Shown here: positions 34,162 through 40,854 of the stretch, piece by piece
Layout of the letters: every line of letters begins with the position of its first letter
How positions within the stretch are numbered: the stretch's first letter is position 1
Source: Micromonospora sp. MA102
GTDB taxonomy: Bacteria; Actinomycetota; Actinomycetes; Mycobacteriales; Micromonosporaceae
DNA length: 64,000 bases
Reading direction: 5' to 3'
Assembly (NCBI RefSeq): GCF_025460765.1
Contig: NZ_JAMWEG010000018.1
Span: forward strand, 1-64,000
Notes under the pieces: generated by a model
Database searches by the model: none
Told to the model about the DNA's origin: nothing
Seen by the model: only the letters and a program-made list of their open reading frames with translations
Translations under genes and position numbers: made by a program

Positions 34162-34716
34162 ATGAAACTGAGGAGAACACTGCTGGCGCTGGTCGTCGTG
34201 CTCGGCGGTCTGGTCGCCGGCGCCGGCGGCGCGACCGCGGCGACGCCGTACTGCGGGATCACCTGGGGCAGCACGGCCAAGACGGCCGGCGCCCTCAGCA
34301 GCGACCCGCTGCTCGAGGTCCGCACCGGGCGGCACGACTGCTGGGACCGGGTGGTCTTCGAGTTCGCCGGACCGGCGAACGGCTACTCCGTCGCCTACGG
34401 CGAGACGTACACCGAGGGGCAGGGCCTTCCGCTGAGCCCGTACACCGCCGGGGGCGCGCTGCTGTCGGTGTCGCTGCGGGCGCCCGCGTACGACGACGAG
34501 CACGTCGCCACGCTGCCCTACCGCGCCGGTGAGCACGCCGCGACCGTGCTGGGCTACCGCACGCTGCGGGACGTCGTCTTCGGCGGCAGCTTCGAGGGCT
34601 ACACCACCTTCGCGGTGGGAGTTCGCGCCCGGCTGCCTTTCCGGGTCTTCGTGCTCAGCGGCCCCGGCACGCACAGCCGCATCGTGATCGACGTGGCCCA
34701 CCAGTGGCAGGCGTGA
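34162..34716 (+). CDS. Secreted AMIN-like-domain protein
   Basis: A 184-residue exported protein. A Sec signal peptide (LRRTLLALVVVLGGLVAGAGGATAA) is followed by YCGITWGSTAKTAGAL and the AMIN-like core RTGRHDCWDRVVFEFAGPANGYSVAY. Two Cys (CGIT and HDCW) probably form a disulfide. The end IVIDVAHQW matches the strand end of AMIN-like proteins of actinobacteria. These proteins probably bind cell-wall polymers; no experimental role is known to me. SD GGGAGG lies five nt before the ATG. It sits just upstream of a two-component system whose regulator may bind the direct repeat before it. Confidence 0.82.
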   Translation: MKLRRTLLALVVVLGGLVAGAGGATAATPYCGITWGSTAKTAGALSSDPLLEVRTGRHDCWDRVVFEFAGPANGYSVAYGETYTEGQGLPLSPYTAGGALLSVSLRAPAYDDEHVATLPYRAGEHAATVLGYRTLRDVVFGGSFEGYTTFAVGVRARLPFRVFVLSGPGTHSRIVIDVAHQWQA

Positions 34717-34808
34717 CCCTTTCCCAGGTGAGAGGGGCCGACCGGCCCCTCATCACCGTCCGTTGCGCCCACGCCCCGGAACGTCGCGCCGGACTACCGT
34801 GGGTAGCC

Positions 34809-35489
34809 ATGGAGGGCCGTGTGCTGGTCGTCGAGGACGACGCCTCCATCCGGGAGGTGTCGGCCCTCGGCCTGCGCCGGGCCGGGTTCCGGGTGGCCAC
34901 CGCCGCCGACGGGCCCACCGCCCTCGCCGCGTGGCGGGCCGGCCCGGTCGACCTCATCGTGCTCGACGTGATGCTGCCCCGCCTGGACGGATTCGAGGTG
35001 TGCCGGGAGATCCGGCGCACCAGTCAGGTGCCGATCCTCATGCTCACCGCCCGCACCGACACCATCGACGTGGTGGTCGGCCTGGAGTGCGGGGCCGACG
35101 ACTACCTCCGCAAGCCGTTCGACCTGCCGGAGCTGGTCGCCCGGGTCCGTGCCGTGCTCCGCCGGACCGTCGCCCCGGCCCCCGAGACCACCGTGACCGC
35201 CGGGCCGCTGGAGATCGATCCGGCCCGTTTCGTGGCCCGCCGCGACGGCCGCGAGCTGGCCCTCACCGCCACCGAGTTCCGGCTGCTCCTGGAACTGGCC
35301 CGGCGACCCGGCCAGGTGTTCACCCGCGAGCTGCTGCTCGACCGGGTGTGGGGACACAGCTACCTCGGCGACTCCCGGCTGGTCGACGTCGCCGTGCAGC
35401 GCCTGCGCGCCAAGGTGGAGGACGACCCGGGCGCCCCGACCCTCATCCGGACGGTCCGTGGGGCCGGCTACAAGCTCTCGACGGGGTGA
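34809..35489 (+). CDS. OmpR/PhoB-family response regulator
   Basis: A 226-residue regulator. The receiver domain has VLVVEDDASIREV (acidic pocket), LIVLDVMLPRLDGF with phosphoacceptor Asp53, TART and the K of YLRKPFDLPEL. The C-terminal winged helix (ALTATEFRLLLELARRPGQVFTRELLLDRVWG, then SRLVDVAVQRLRAKVEDDPGAPTLIRTVRGAGYKL) is of OmpR type. A TACCGT hexamer (34795-34800) lies eight nt before ATG 34809, so it is probably leaderless. Seven nt after its stop the sensor kinase begins; the two form one operon with the GerMN lipoprotein. Confidence 0.93.
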   Translation: MEGRVLVVEDDASIREVSALGLRRAGFRVATAADGPTALAAWRAGPVDLIVLDVMLPRLDGFEVCREIRRTSQVPILMLTARTDTIDVVVGLECGADDYLRKPFDLPELVARVRAVLRRTVAPAPETTVTAGPLEIDPARFVARRDGRELALTATEFRLLLELARRPGQVFTRELLLDRVWGHSYLGDSRLVDVAVQRLRAKVEDDPGAPTLIRTVRGAGYKLSTG

Positions 35490-35496
35490 GCGCGCC

Positions 35497-36888
35497 ATGG
35501 TGGCCGGCAGAGTCGTACCCGGACGGCTGCGACGCCGGCTCGTCGTCGCGTTCGTCCTCGTCGCCGGCATGTCCGCCGGCGCGCTGGCCACCGGCTCCTA
35601 CCTCATGCTGCGGCAGGCCCGGTTCGACGGCTCGCTGCAGCGCGCGGCCGCCGACGCCCGCTACCAGCTCGTGGTCGCCGCGCAGTTCCTGCCGCTGACC
35701 GACGCCCGCCGCACCGACCTGCTGGCCGGCTTCGAGGAGTCCGGCCGCCACGTGCTGCTGGTCGCCGGTGACACCCAGGCGTCCAATCCCCGGTACGCGC
35801 CCACGCCCGACCCCGATCTCCGCGCCACCGTCGCCGCCGGCCAGCTCGGCTTCCAGCGCATCCCCGGCCGGCCCCACCTGCTGGTGGTCGGCGGCCGGAT
35901 CCCCGGCTCCACCGCCGAGCTGTACGTGGTGACCGTCGAGGACGACCTCGTCGACGCCCTCGACCAGCTCCGCACCGCCTCGGTGGTCGGCTGGGCGGTG
36001 GTGGTGCTGCTCGCCGCCGGGGTGGGCAACGTCCTCGCCCGCCGCACCCTGGAACCCGTCGGCCGGGCCAGCCGGGCCGCGCGGGCCGTCGCCGAAGGGT
36101 TGCTGCACACCCGGCTGCCGGTGCGCGGCCGGGACGAGTTCAGCGCGTGGGCCAGCTCCTTCAACGAGATGGCCGAGGCGCTGGAGACCAAGATCGCGGC
36201 GCTGTCCCAGGCCCAGGCCCGGGAGCGGCGGTTCACCGGCGACGTGGCGCACGAGCTGCGTACCCCGGTCACCGCCCTGGTGGCGGCGGCCTCGCTGCTC
36301 GCCGACCAGCTCGACGCCCTCCCGGCCGACGCCCGCCGCGCCGCCGAACTGCTCGTCGCCGACGTGGTCCGGCTGCGCCGGCTCGTCGAGGAGCTGATGG
36401 AGATCTCCCGCCTGGACGCCGGGCGGGAGGTGCTCGCCACCCGCCCGGTCGACGTCGGCGCGCTGCTGCGCGGGATCGTCGCCGCCCACCCGGACGCCGC
36501 CGGGACCAGCGTGGACGGCGACGCGCCGCCCGTGGTGACCGACCCGCGCCGGCTCGAACGGATCCTGACCAACCTGGTGGCCAACGGCGTCGAGCACGGC
36601 GGCGGCGACCTGCGTGCCCAGATCCGGCACGGCCCCGCCGGCCTCGTCGTCGAGGTCGCCGACCGCGGGCCCGGCATCCCCGCCGAGCACCTGGCGCACA
36701 TCTTCGACCGGTTCTACAAGGTGGACCCGGCCCGCACCGGCCCCGGCAGCGGGCTCGGCCTGGCCATCGCCCGCGAGAACGCCCGGCTGCTCGGCGGCCG
36801 GCTCGACGTGACCAGCGAGGTCGGCCACGGCACCCGCTTCCGCCTCACCCTCCCCCTCGACGCCGGGAGCACCCCATGCGACGCCTGA
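35497..36888 (+). CDS. Sensor histidine kinase of the two-component system
   Basis: A 463-residue membrane kinase with one TM near the N-terminus (RRLVVAFVLVAGMSAGALATGSYLML) and a second near 170-190 (VVGWAVVVLLAAGVG), enclosing an extracytoplasmic domain of about 130 residues. A HAMP domain follows (LEPVGRASRAARAVAEG), then the HisKA motif RRFTGDVAHELRTP with phosphoaccepting His252 and an ATPase domain (NLVANGVEHGG, DRGPGIPAEHLAHIFDRFYK, GSGLGLAIARENARLLGG). The cognate regulator is directly upstream and a GerMN/Gmad2 lipoprotein directly downstream, overlapping by 13 nt. Confidence 0.93.
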   Translation: MVAGRVVPGRLRRRLVVAFVLVAGMSAGALATGSYLMLRQARFDGSLQRAAADARYQLVVAAQFLPLTDARRTDLLAGFEESGRHVLLVAGDTQASNPRYAPTPDPDLRATVAAGQLGFQRIPGRPHLLVVGGRIPGSTAELYVVTVEDDLVDALDQLRTASVVGWAVVVLLAAGVGNVLARRTLEPVGRASRAARAVAEGLLHTRLPVRGRDEFSAWASSFNEMAEALETKIAALSQAQARERRFTGDVAHELRTPVTALVAAASLLADQLDALPADARRAAELLVADVVRLRRLVEELMEISRLDAGREVLATRPVDVGALLRGIVAAHPDAAGTSVDGDAPPVVTDPRRLERILTNLVANGVEHGGGDLRAQIRHGPAGLVVEVADRGPGIPAEHLAHIFDRFYKVDPARTGPGSGLGLAIARENARLLGGRLDVTSEVGHGTRFRLTLPLDAGSTPCDA

Positions 36889-37772
36889 TCCCGCCCCTCG
36901 CCGCGCTGCTGCTGCTCACCGCGGGCTGCGCCCCGCCGCGCACCGGCACCCTCGGGCCCGCCCCGGCCGGCCCGTCGCCCACCACCGCCGCCGCCGGCCC
37001 GACCGGCGCGTCCAGCGCGCCGACGCCGCCCGCGCCGGGCACCCCGACCACACCCGGGAGGACGGGTACGCCGGCCACCGCCGCGCCGCCGGCGCCGGAC
37101 GGGACGCTGGCCGTGCAGCTCTGGTTCGCCCGGGGCGGGAAGCTCGTGCCCACCCGGCGTGCGCTGCCGGCGACCATGGCCACGTCGCGGCTGGCGCTCA
37201 CCGAACTGGCCGCCGGCCCGTCCCCGGCCGAGACGGCCGCCGGGCTGACCACCCTGGTCCCGGCCGGTACGCAGGTGACCCGTATCGCCGGCGGGGTGGC
37301 GACACTGTCGCCCCCGGCCGGCTTCGACGCCGGCGGGGCGGCCAGCGCGCGGCTGCGCCGGGCACAGGTGGTCTGGACGCTCACCCAGTTCCCCACCGTG
37401 CGGCGGGTCGCCTTCGCCCCGGCCGACGCCGCGACCGCACGCGACGACTACGCCGACCTGCTGCCGCCGATCGTGGTGACCGCCCCGGCGATCGGCGAGC
37501 GGGTGACCAGCCCGGTCACCGTCACCGGGACCGCCGACGTGTACGAGGCGACGGTGAGCGTCCGGGTGCTGGACGCGGCGGGCCGGGAGATCGGCACCGC
37601 GTTCACGACGGCGTCCTGCGGCTCGGGCTGCCGCGGCGCCTACCGGCTGAACGTGCGGTACGGGCGGGCGACGGCCGGACCGGGCACGGTCGAGGTCTAC
37701 GAGGTGTCGGCGCGCGACGGTTCCCGGATCAACGTGGTGCGTGTCCCGGTCCACCTGACCGCCGCACGGTGA
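36876..37772 (+). CDS. GerMN-Gmad2 domain lipoprotein
   Basis: A 298-residue lipoprotein. The lipobox LLTAGC is at residues 13-18, followed by a long Pro/Ala/Thr spacer of about 60 residues. A GerMN-type domain spans about 75-180 (LAVQLWFARGGKLVPTRRALP, VVWTLTQFPTVRRVAFAP), and a Gmad2 immunoglobulin-like domain ends the protein (PIVVTAPAIGERVTSPVTVTGTADVYEATVSVRVLDAAGREIGTAFTTASCG). Such proteins commonly travel with two-component systems as cell-surface partners, as with LpqB-type lipoproteins of MtrAB. Its ATG overlaps the kinase stop by 13 nt, so translational coupling is likely. Confidence 0.85.
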   Translation: MRRLIPPLAALLLLTAGCAPPRTGTLGPAPAGPSPTTAAAGPTGASSAPTPPAPGTPTTPGRTGTPATAAPPAPDGTLAVQLWFARGGKLVPTRRALPATMATSRLALTELAAGPSPAETAAGLTTLVPAGTQVTRIAGGVATLSPPAGFDAGGAASARLRRAQVVWTLTQFPTVRRVAFAPADAATARDDYADLLPPIVVTAPAIGERVTSPVTVTGTADVYEATVSVRVLDAAGREIGTAFTTASCGSGCRGAYRLNVRYGRATAGPGTVEVYEVSARDGSRINVVRVPVHLTAAR

Positions 37773-37802
37773 TGGCCTGCTCCACAGCGGACGGCACGGT
37801 CG

Positions 37803-37873
37803 AGACCGAACGGGGATTCGAACCCCGGTGCGCGGAGTTGCAGTCCGCTCCCTGGCCACTCGGGCATTCGGTC
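37803..37873 (-). tRNA. tRNA-Cys (GCA)
   Basis: 71 nt. Acceptor GACCGAA pairs with TTCGGTC; anticodon loop CTGCAAC; T-arm CGGGG-TTCGAAT-CCCCG; discriminator U73, as in tRNA-Cys. Position 8 is T. CCA is not encoded. Confidence 0.93.
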
Positions 37874-37884
37874 GGGTCGGTGCG

Positions 37885-37957
37885 TGCCCCCGGCTGGATT
37901 CGAACCAGCGGCCTTCGGATCCGGAATCCGACGCGCTCTCCGCTGCGCCACGGGGGC
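37885..37957 (-). tRNA. tRNA-Arg (CCG)
   Basis: 73 nt. Acceptor GCCCCCG pairs with CGGGGGC, discriminator A; anticodon loop TTCCGGA; D-arm GGCGCAGCGGAGAGCGC; T-arm CTGG-TTCGAAT-CCAG. CCA not encoded. The D-arm is shared with the other Arg tRNA of this array. Confidence 0.93.
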
Positions 37958-37973
37958 ATGGGCAATCATCCGA

Positions 37974-38008
37974 AACCTATTGACAATCGATAGGTTACGA
38001 GTGATAGT
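37974..38008 (+). promoter_or_regulatory. Promoter and operator of DUF2975/HTH operon
   Basis: TTGACA (37980-37985), 17 nt, then GATAGT (38003-38008) make a near-consensus promoter 6 nt before ATG 38015, so the mRNA is leaderless. A perfect inverted repeat AACCTAT (37974-37980) and ATAGGTT (37990-37996) overlaps the -35, a good place for repression by the HTH protein encoded downstream. Confidence 0.65.
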
Positions 38009-38014
38009 CGATGC

Positions 38015-38494
38015 ATGTTCACAGCTCAACGAGCGGTCGCTCCGCTCAAGGCCTTCCTCGTGCTGCTGTTCGGGATCCTGGTCCTCTTCCAGGTCATGTC
38101 GCTGCCCGGGCAGTTCGCGCACATGGCCCGAGAGAATCCGGACATGGCCTACCTGAGATGGCCGGCGACCGCGGTGACGGTGTTCTGGGTGCTCTGCGTG
38201 CAGGTCGTGATCGTGTGCACCTGGAAGCTGCTCACCCTGGTCAAGAACGACCGCATCTTCAGCGAGGCGTCGCTGGCCTGGGTCGACGCGATCGTGTGGG
38301 CCATCGCCGCCGCGTGGCTGGTGCTCGTGGCCGTCTTCCTCTACGTCGGCTTCCACGCCGACGACCCGGGTCTGCCGATCCTGCTGTTCCTGCTGGTGAC
38401 CGGGGTGACCGTGCTGGGGCTGCTGATGGTGGTGATGCGGGAGCTGCTGCGGCAGGCCACCACGCTCCGGACCGACATGGAAGCGGTGATCTGA
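38015..38494 (+). CDS. DUF2975-family four-TM membrane protein
   Basis: A 159-residue membrane protein with four predicted helices (FLVLLFGILVLFQVM, AVTVFWVLCVQVVIVCTW, VWAIAAAWLVLVAVFLYV, LLFLLVTGVTVLGLLMVVM). A short loop between TM2 and TM3 has LLTLVKNDRIFSEASLAWVDAI, the usual DUF2975 segment. The function is unknown; members are almost always followed by a small XRE-type regulator, as here. Its TGA overlaps the ATG of that regulator (TGATG). It has a leaderless promoter with an operator, as noted separately. Confidence 0.85.
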   Translation: MFTAQRAVAPLKAFLVLLFGILVLFQVMSLPGQFAHMARENPDMAYLRWPATAVTVFWVLCVQVVIVCTWKLLTLVKNDRIFSEASLAWVDAIVWAIAAAWLVLVAVFLYVGFHADDPGLPILLFLLVTGVTVLGLLMVVMRELLRQATTLRTDMEAVI

Positions 38495-38700
38495 TGCCCA
38501 TCGTCGTCCGCATCGACGTCGAGCTGGCCAAACGCAAGATGAGCGTCGGCGAGTTCGCCGAGCGGGTCGGGCTCACCCCGGCGAACGTCGCGGTGCTGAA
38601 GAACGGCCGGGCCAAGGCGGTCCGCTTCAGCACCCTGGAGGCCATGTGCCGGGTGCTGGACTGCCAGCCCGGTGACCTGCTCGAGTGGGTCGAGGAATAG
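38494..38700 (+). CDS. Small XRE/Cro-type HTH regulator (YozG/YdaS-like)
   Basis: A 68-residue HTH protein: VVRIDVELAKRKMSVGEFAERVGLTPANVAVLKNGRAKAVRFSTLEAMCRVLDCQPGDLLEWVEE. The last part, CxxLxCQPGDLLE, is typical of the Cro/C1-type regulators paired with DUF2975. ATG 38494 overlaps the upstream stop by one nt. The protein probably represses its own operon at the 7-bp inverted repeat around 37974-37996. It is followed by a 54-residue membrane protein. Confidence 0.88.
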   Translation: MPIVVRIDVELAKRKMSVGEFAERVGLTPANVAVLKNGRAKAVRFSTLEAMCRVLDCQPGDLLEWVEE

Positions 38701-38709
38701 GAGAAACCG

Positions 38710-38874
38710 ATGAAGTACGCACTCGGCCTCGTCGCCGTCCTCGGCGTCGCGCTCGGTGTCGCCGGCATCGTGTACGGGGAGGCCGACGACTCGCCCGGCC
38801 TCCAGCTGCTGGCCGCCCTGCTGGTCATCGGCGCGATCGCGATCGGCGTGCGGATCGTACGGCGCAGCAGGTAG
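38710..38874 (+). CDS. 54-residue two-TM hypothetical protein
   Basis: Too short for most gene finders but well placed. It follows the HTH gene by 9 nt, with SD-like GGAGAAA. It has two hydrophobic helices (YALGLVAVLGVALGVAGIVYG and LQLLAALLVIGAIAIGVRIV) joined by a short acidic loop, and a basic end (RRSR). The third gene of the DUF2975-HTH operon, it probably works with DUF2975 in the membrane. No homologue is recognised. Confidence 0.75.
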   Translation: MKYALGLVAVLGVALGVAGIVYGEADDSPGLQLLAALLVIGAIAIGVRIVRRSR

Positions 38875-38880
38875 GTGTCG

Positions 38881-38953
38881 CTGCGAGCTGAGGATTCGAA
38901 CCTCAATTCTCCGATCCAGAGTCGGATGTGCTGCCTGGTTGCACCAGCTCGCA
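38881..38953 (-). tRNA. tRNA-Gln (CTG)
   Basis: 73 nt. Acceptor TGCGAGC pairs with GCTCGCA; U8 present; anticodon stem TCCGA/TCGGA with loop CTCTGGA; T-arm TGAGG-TTCGAAT-CCTCA; discriminator G. CCA not encoded. Confidence 0.93.
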
Positions 38954-38977
38954 TGGGGATCCGCGGACCGCGGACCG

Positions 38978-39050
38978 TGCCCCGACCAGGATTCGAACCT
39001 GGGCTCTCCGGTTTCGTAGACCGGCGCGCTCTCCGCTGCGCCACCGGGGC
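38978..39050 (-). tRNA. tRNA-Arg (ACG)
   Basis: 73 nt. Acceptor GCCCCGG pairs with TCGGGGC (one G-U), discriminator A; anticodon stem CCGGT/ACCGG with loop CTACGAA; D-arm GGCGCAGCGGAGAGCGC; T-arm CCAGG-TTCGAAT-CCTGG. CCA not encoded. Confidence 0.93.
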
Positions 39051-39054
39051 GGAC

Positions 39055-39088
39055 GACCGGCGCCCCTCCCCCTCGCGGGGCGCCGGTC
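39055..39088 (-). terminator. Hairpin after rtcB
   Basis: A perfect 12-bp inverted repeat (GACCGGCGCCCC and GGGGCGCCGGTC) with a 10-nt loop sits 3 nt after the rtcB stop and 4 nt before the tRNA-Arg 5' end. No U-tract follows. It may terminate, or it may act as a processing or insulating structure for tRNA readthrough. Confidence 0.5.
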
Positions 39089-39091
39089 GGT

Positions 39092-40291
39092 TCAACCCTT
39101 CACGCAGACGACCTGCTTGAGGTGGGCGACCACCTCGACCAGGTCCTCCTGCTGGGCGATCACCTGGGTGATGTCCTTGTACGCGCCGGGGATCTCGTCG
39201 ACCACCCCGGCGTCCTTGCGGCACTCGACGCCCGCCGTCTGCGCCGCCAGGTCGGCGGTGCTGTACGTCCGCTTCGCCTGCCCGCGCGACATCCGCCGCC
39301 CGGCCCCGTGCGACGCCGAGCAGTACGCGTCGAGGTTGCCCTTGCCGCGCACGATGTACGACCCGGTGCCCATCGACCCCGGGATGATGCCCAGGTCGCC
39401 CCGGCCGGCCCGGATGGCGCCCTTGCGGGTCACCAGCACCTCGACCCCGTCGTAGCTCTCCTCCGCCACGTAGTTGTGGTGGCAGGAGATCGGCTCGTCG
39501 TAGGCGACCCATGGGAACTCGTCCCGGACCACCCCGCAGAGCAGGGCGAGCATGACGGCCCGGTTGCGGCGCGCGTACTCCTGCGCCCACCAGAGGTCCC
39601 GGCGGTAGGCGTCCATCTCCGGAGTGCCGGCGAGGAACACCGCGAGGTCCCGGTCGGGCAGGTCGACGTTGTGCGGCAGCCCGCGGGCCACCGCCATGTG
39701 CCGCTCGGCCAGTTCCTTGCCGATGTTGCGGGACCCGGAGTGCAGCATCAGCCAGACCCGGCCGTCGTCCGGGCCGCCCTGCTCCAGGCAGATCTCGATG
39801 AAGTGGTTGCCGCCACCGAGGGTGCCCAGCTGGCGCTGGGCCCGGGTCTCCAGCTGCGCCACCTTCCGGTCGAGGGTGGCGAAGCGCCGCCAGAAGTCGT
39901 CCCAGCCGCCCTGCTCCAGGCCGCGGACGCGGCGCGGGTCGACCGCGTCGGCGCGCATGGCGAAGCCGACCGGGATGGCCGCCTCGATGGCGCTGCGCAG
40001 TGGGGCCAGGTCGTCGGGCAGGTCGGCCGCGGTGAGCGAGGTGCGCACCGCGGACATCCCGCAGCCGATGTCGACGCCGACCGCGGCGGGCGAGACGGCC
40101 TGCCGCATGGCGATGACCGAGCCGACGGTCGCGCCCTTGCCGAAGTGCACGTCCGGCATCACGGCGACGCCCTGCACCCAGGGCAGCGCGCCGATGTTGC
40201 GCAGCTGCCGGGCCGCCTGCGCCTCGATCGTGTACGGGTCGGTCCAGACCCGGACCGGTGCCCGGGTACCGGCCAGCGGGGTGAAACCCAT
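39092..40291 (-). CDS. rtcB: RtcB-family RNA ligase
   Basis: A 399-residue tRNA/RNA 3'-phosphate-5'-OH ligase that joins 2',3'-cyclic phosphate or 3'-phosphate ends to 5'-OH using GTP and Mn. Conserved features: VMPDVHFGKGATVGSV, GVDIGCGMSAVRTSL (the metal-binding Cys), LGGGNHFIEI, WLMLHSGSRNIGKELA, ISCHHNYVAEE, IPGSMGTGSYIVRGKG and YCSASHGAGRRMSR, where His328 should be the guanylylated nucleophile. ATG 40291 has SD GAGGAGA. tRNA-Gly ends 31 nt upstream and tRNA-Arg begins 41 nt downstream, both on the same strand, so rtcB lies inside a tRNA array. No archease gene or RtcA/RtcR is seen. Confidence 0.93.
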   Translation of the reverse strand: MGFTPLAGTRAPVRVWTDPYTIEAQAARQLRNIGALPWVQGVAVMPDVHFGKGATVGSVIAMRQAVSPAAVGVDIGCGMSAVRTSLTAADLPDDLAPLRSAIEAAIPVGFAMRADAVDPRRVRGLEQGGWDDFWRRFATLDRKVAQLETRAQRQLGTLGGGNHFIEICLEQGGPDDGRVWLMLHSGSRNIGKELAERHMAVARGLPHNVDLPDRDLAVFLAGTPEMDAYRRDLWWAQEYARRNRAVMLALLCGVVRDEFPWVAYDEPISCHHNYVAEESYDGVEVLVTRKGAIRAGRGDLGIIPGSMGTGSYIVRGKGNLDAYCSASHGAGRRMSRGQAKRTYSTADLAAQTAGVECRKDAGVVDEIPGAYKDITQVIAQQEDLVEVVAHLKQVVCVKG

Positions 40292-40322
40292 CGTCGTCTC
40301 CTCGGTTCGGGGGTGCTGTCCG

Positions 40323-40396
40323 AGCGGCTGGCCGGATTCGAACCGGCGATCTTCACCATGGCAAGGTGACGCGCTGCCTGACTGCGCTACAACCGC
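40323..40396 (-). tRNA. tRNA-Gly (GCC)
   Basis: 74 nt. Acceptor GCGGTTG pairs with CAGCCGC (one T-G), U8 present, anticodon loop TTGCCAT, T-arm GCCGG-TTCGAAT-CCGGC, discriminator U. CCA not encoded. It ends 31 nt before the rtcB start. Confidence 0.93.
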
Positions 40397-40424
40397 GTGG
40401 TGGTCCCGGGGTCGGGACCAGGCG

Positions 40425-40497
40425 TAGGCCGTACGGGACTCGAACCCGTAGCCTCCCGGGTGAGAACCGGGTGAGCTGCCAATTGCTCCAACGGCCC
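40425..40497 (-). tRNA. tRNA-Glu (CTC), unusual acceptor end
   Basis: 73 nt. Anticodon stem CCCGG/CCGGG with loop TTCTCAC gives CTC. The acceptor GGGCCGT pairs with ACGGCCT, leaving a G1-U72 wobble at the end; U8 is present; discriminator A. T-arm ACGGG-TTCGAGT-CCCGT. It does not look like a standard tRNA-Glu acceptor. CCA not encoded. Confidence 0.85.
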
Positions 40498-40528
40498 GTG
40501 CGGGACGGCGGGTGCCGTCCGCGTGGTG

Positions 40529-40601
40529 TCCGGGACCGCGGAATCGAACCGCGTGTCTCTCGCGCCCAAGGCGAGCGGGTCAGCCAGCTCCCTCGTCCCG
40601 G
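40529..40601 (-). tRNA. tRNA-Pro (TGG), non-canonical position 8
   Basis: 73 nt. Acceptor CCGGGAC pairs with GTCCCGG (C1-G72, a Pro identity feature), anticodon loop CTTGGGC gives TGG with G37, T-arm CGCGG-TTCGATT-CCGCG, discriminator A. Position 8 is G rather than U, and the D-stem has only three pairs with a 10-nt loop. CCA not encoded. Confidence 0.85.
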
Positions 40602-40605
40602 TTGC

Positions 40606-40632
40606 CCGGCCGGCGCTGGGCGCGCCGGCCGG
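40606..40632 (-). repeat. 11-bp perfect hairpin between tRNA-Trp and tRNA-Pro
   Basis: CCGGCCGGCGC, 5-nt loop, GCGCCGGCCGG, four nt upstream of the tRNA-Pro 5' end. It could terminate after tRNA-Trp or guide processing. No U-tract follows. Confidence 0.5.
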
Positions 40633-40707
40633 GAATCGTGCTCATGCCGTCCACTGTGGAGTTGAGAAGATGCGACGTCGCCGGCCGGAGGCCGGGACAG
40701 GGTGAGG

Positions 40708-40779
40708 CAGGGGCGACAGGATTCGAACCTGCAACCGCCGGGTTTGGAATCCGGTGCTCTTCCGTTGAGCTACGCCCCT
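40708..40779 (-). tRNA. tRNA-Trp (CCA), short D-loop
   Basis: 72 nt. Acceptor AGGGGCG pairs with CGCCCCT, discriminator G; U8 present; anticodon loop TTCCAAA gives CCA; T-arm GCAGG-TTCGAAT-CCTGT (one G-U). The D-loop AACGGAA is short and the loop-closing pair of the anticodon stem is an A31-C39 mismatch. It is the first tRNA of the array. CCA end not encoded. Confidence 0.88.
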
Positions 40780-40795
40780 CGGACCCGGTGACGAG

Positions 40796-40832
40796 AAAAG
40801 CCGCCCGGTCCCTGGTCTCGGGGCGGGCGGCT
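40796..40832 (-). terminator. Intrinsic terminator upstream of tRNA-Trp
   Basis: On the minus strand a 9-bp stem (AGCCGCCCG / CGGGCGGCT, 40799-40832) with a 16-nt loop ends directly in TTTT (40799-40796). It follows the stop of the 40-residue ORF by 22 nt and precedes the tRNA-Trp 5' end by 16 nt, so it either ends the ORF transcript or attenuates transcription of the array. Confidence 0.65.
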
Positions 40833-40854
40833 GCGCGTGTGTGTCGCGCCGGCG

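Noticed and set aside
38011..38700. 229-codon frame starting before the DUF2975 gene
   Set aside because: Only its last 68 codons (the HTH gene) look like protein; the rest is DUF2975 sequence read out of frame.
40606..40632. Transposon or integrase attachment end near the tRNA array
   Set aside because: The hairpin is a simple 11-bp inverted repeat; no transposase, integrase or duplicated tRNA 3' end is present in the window.
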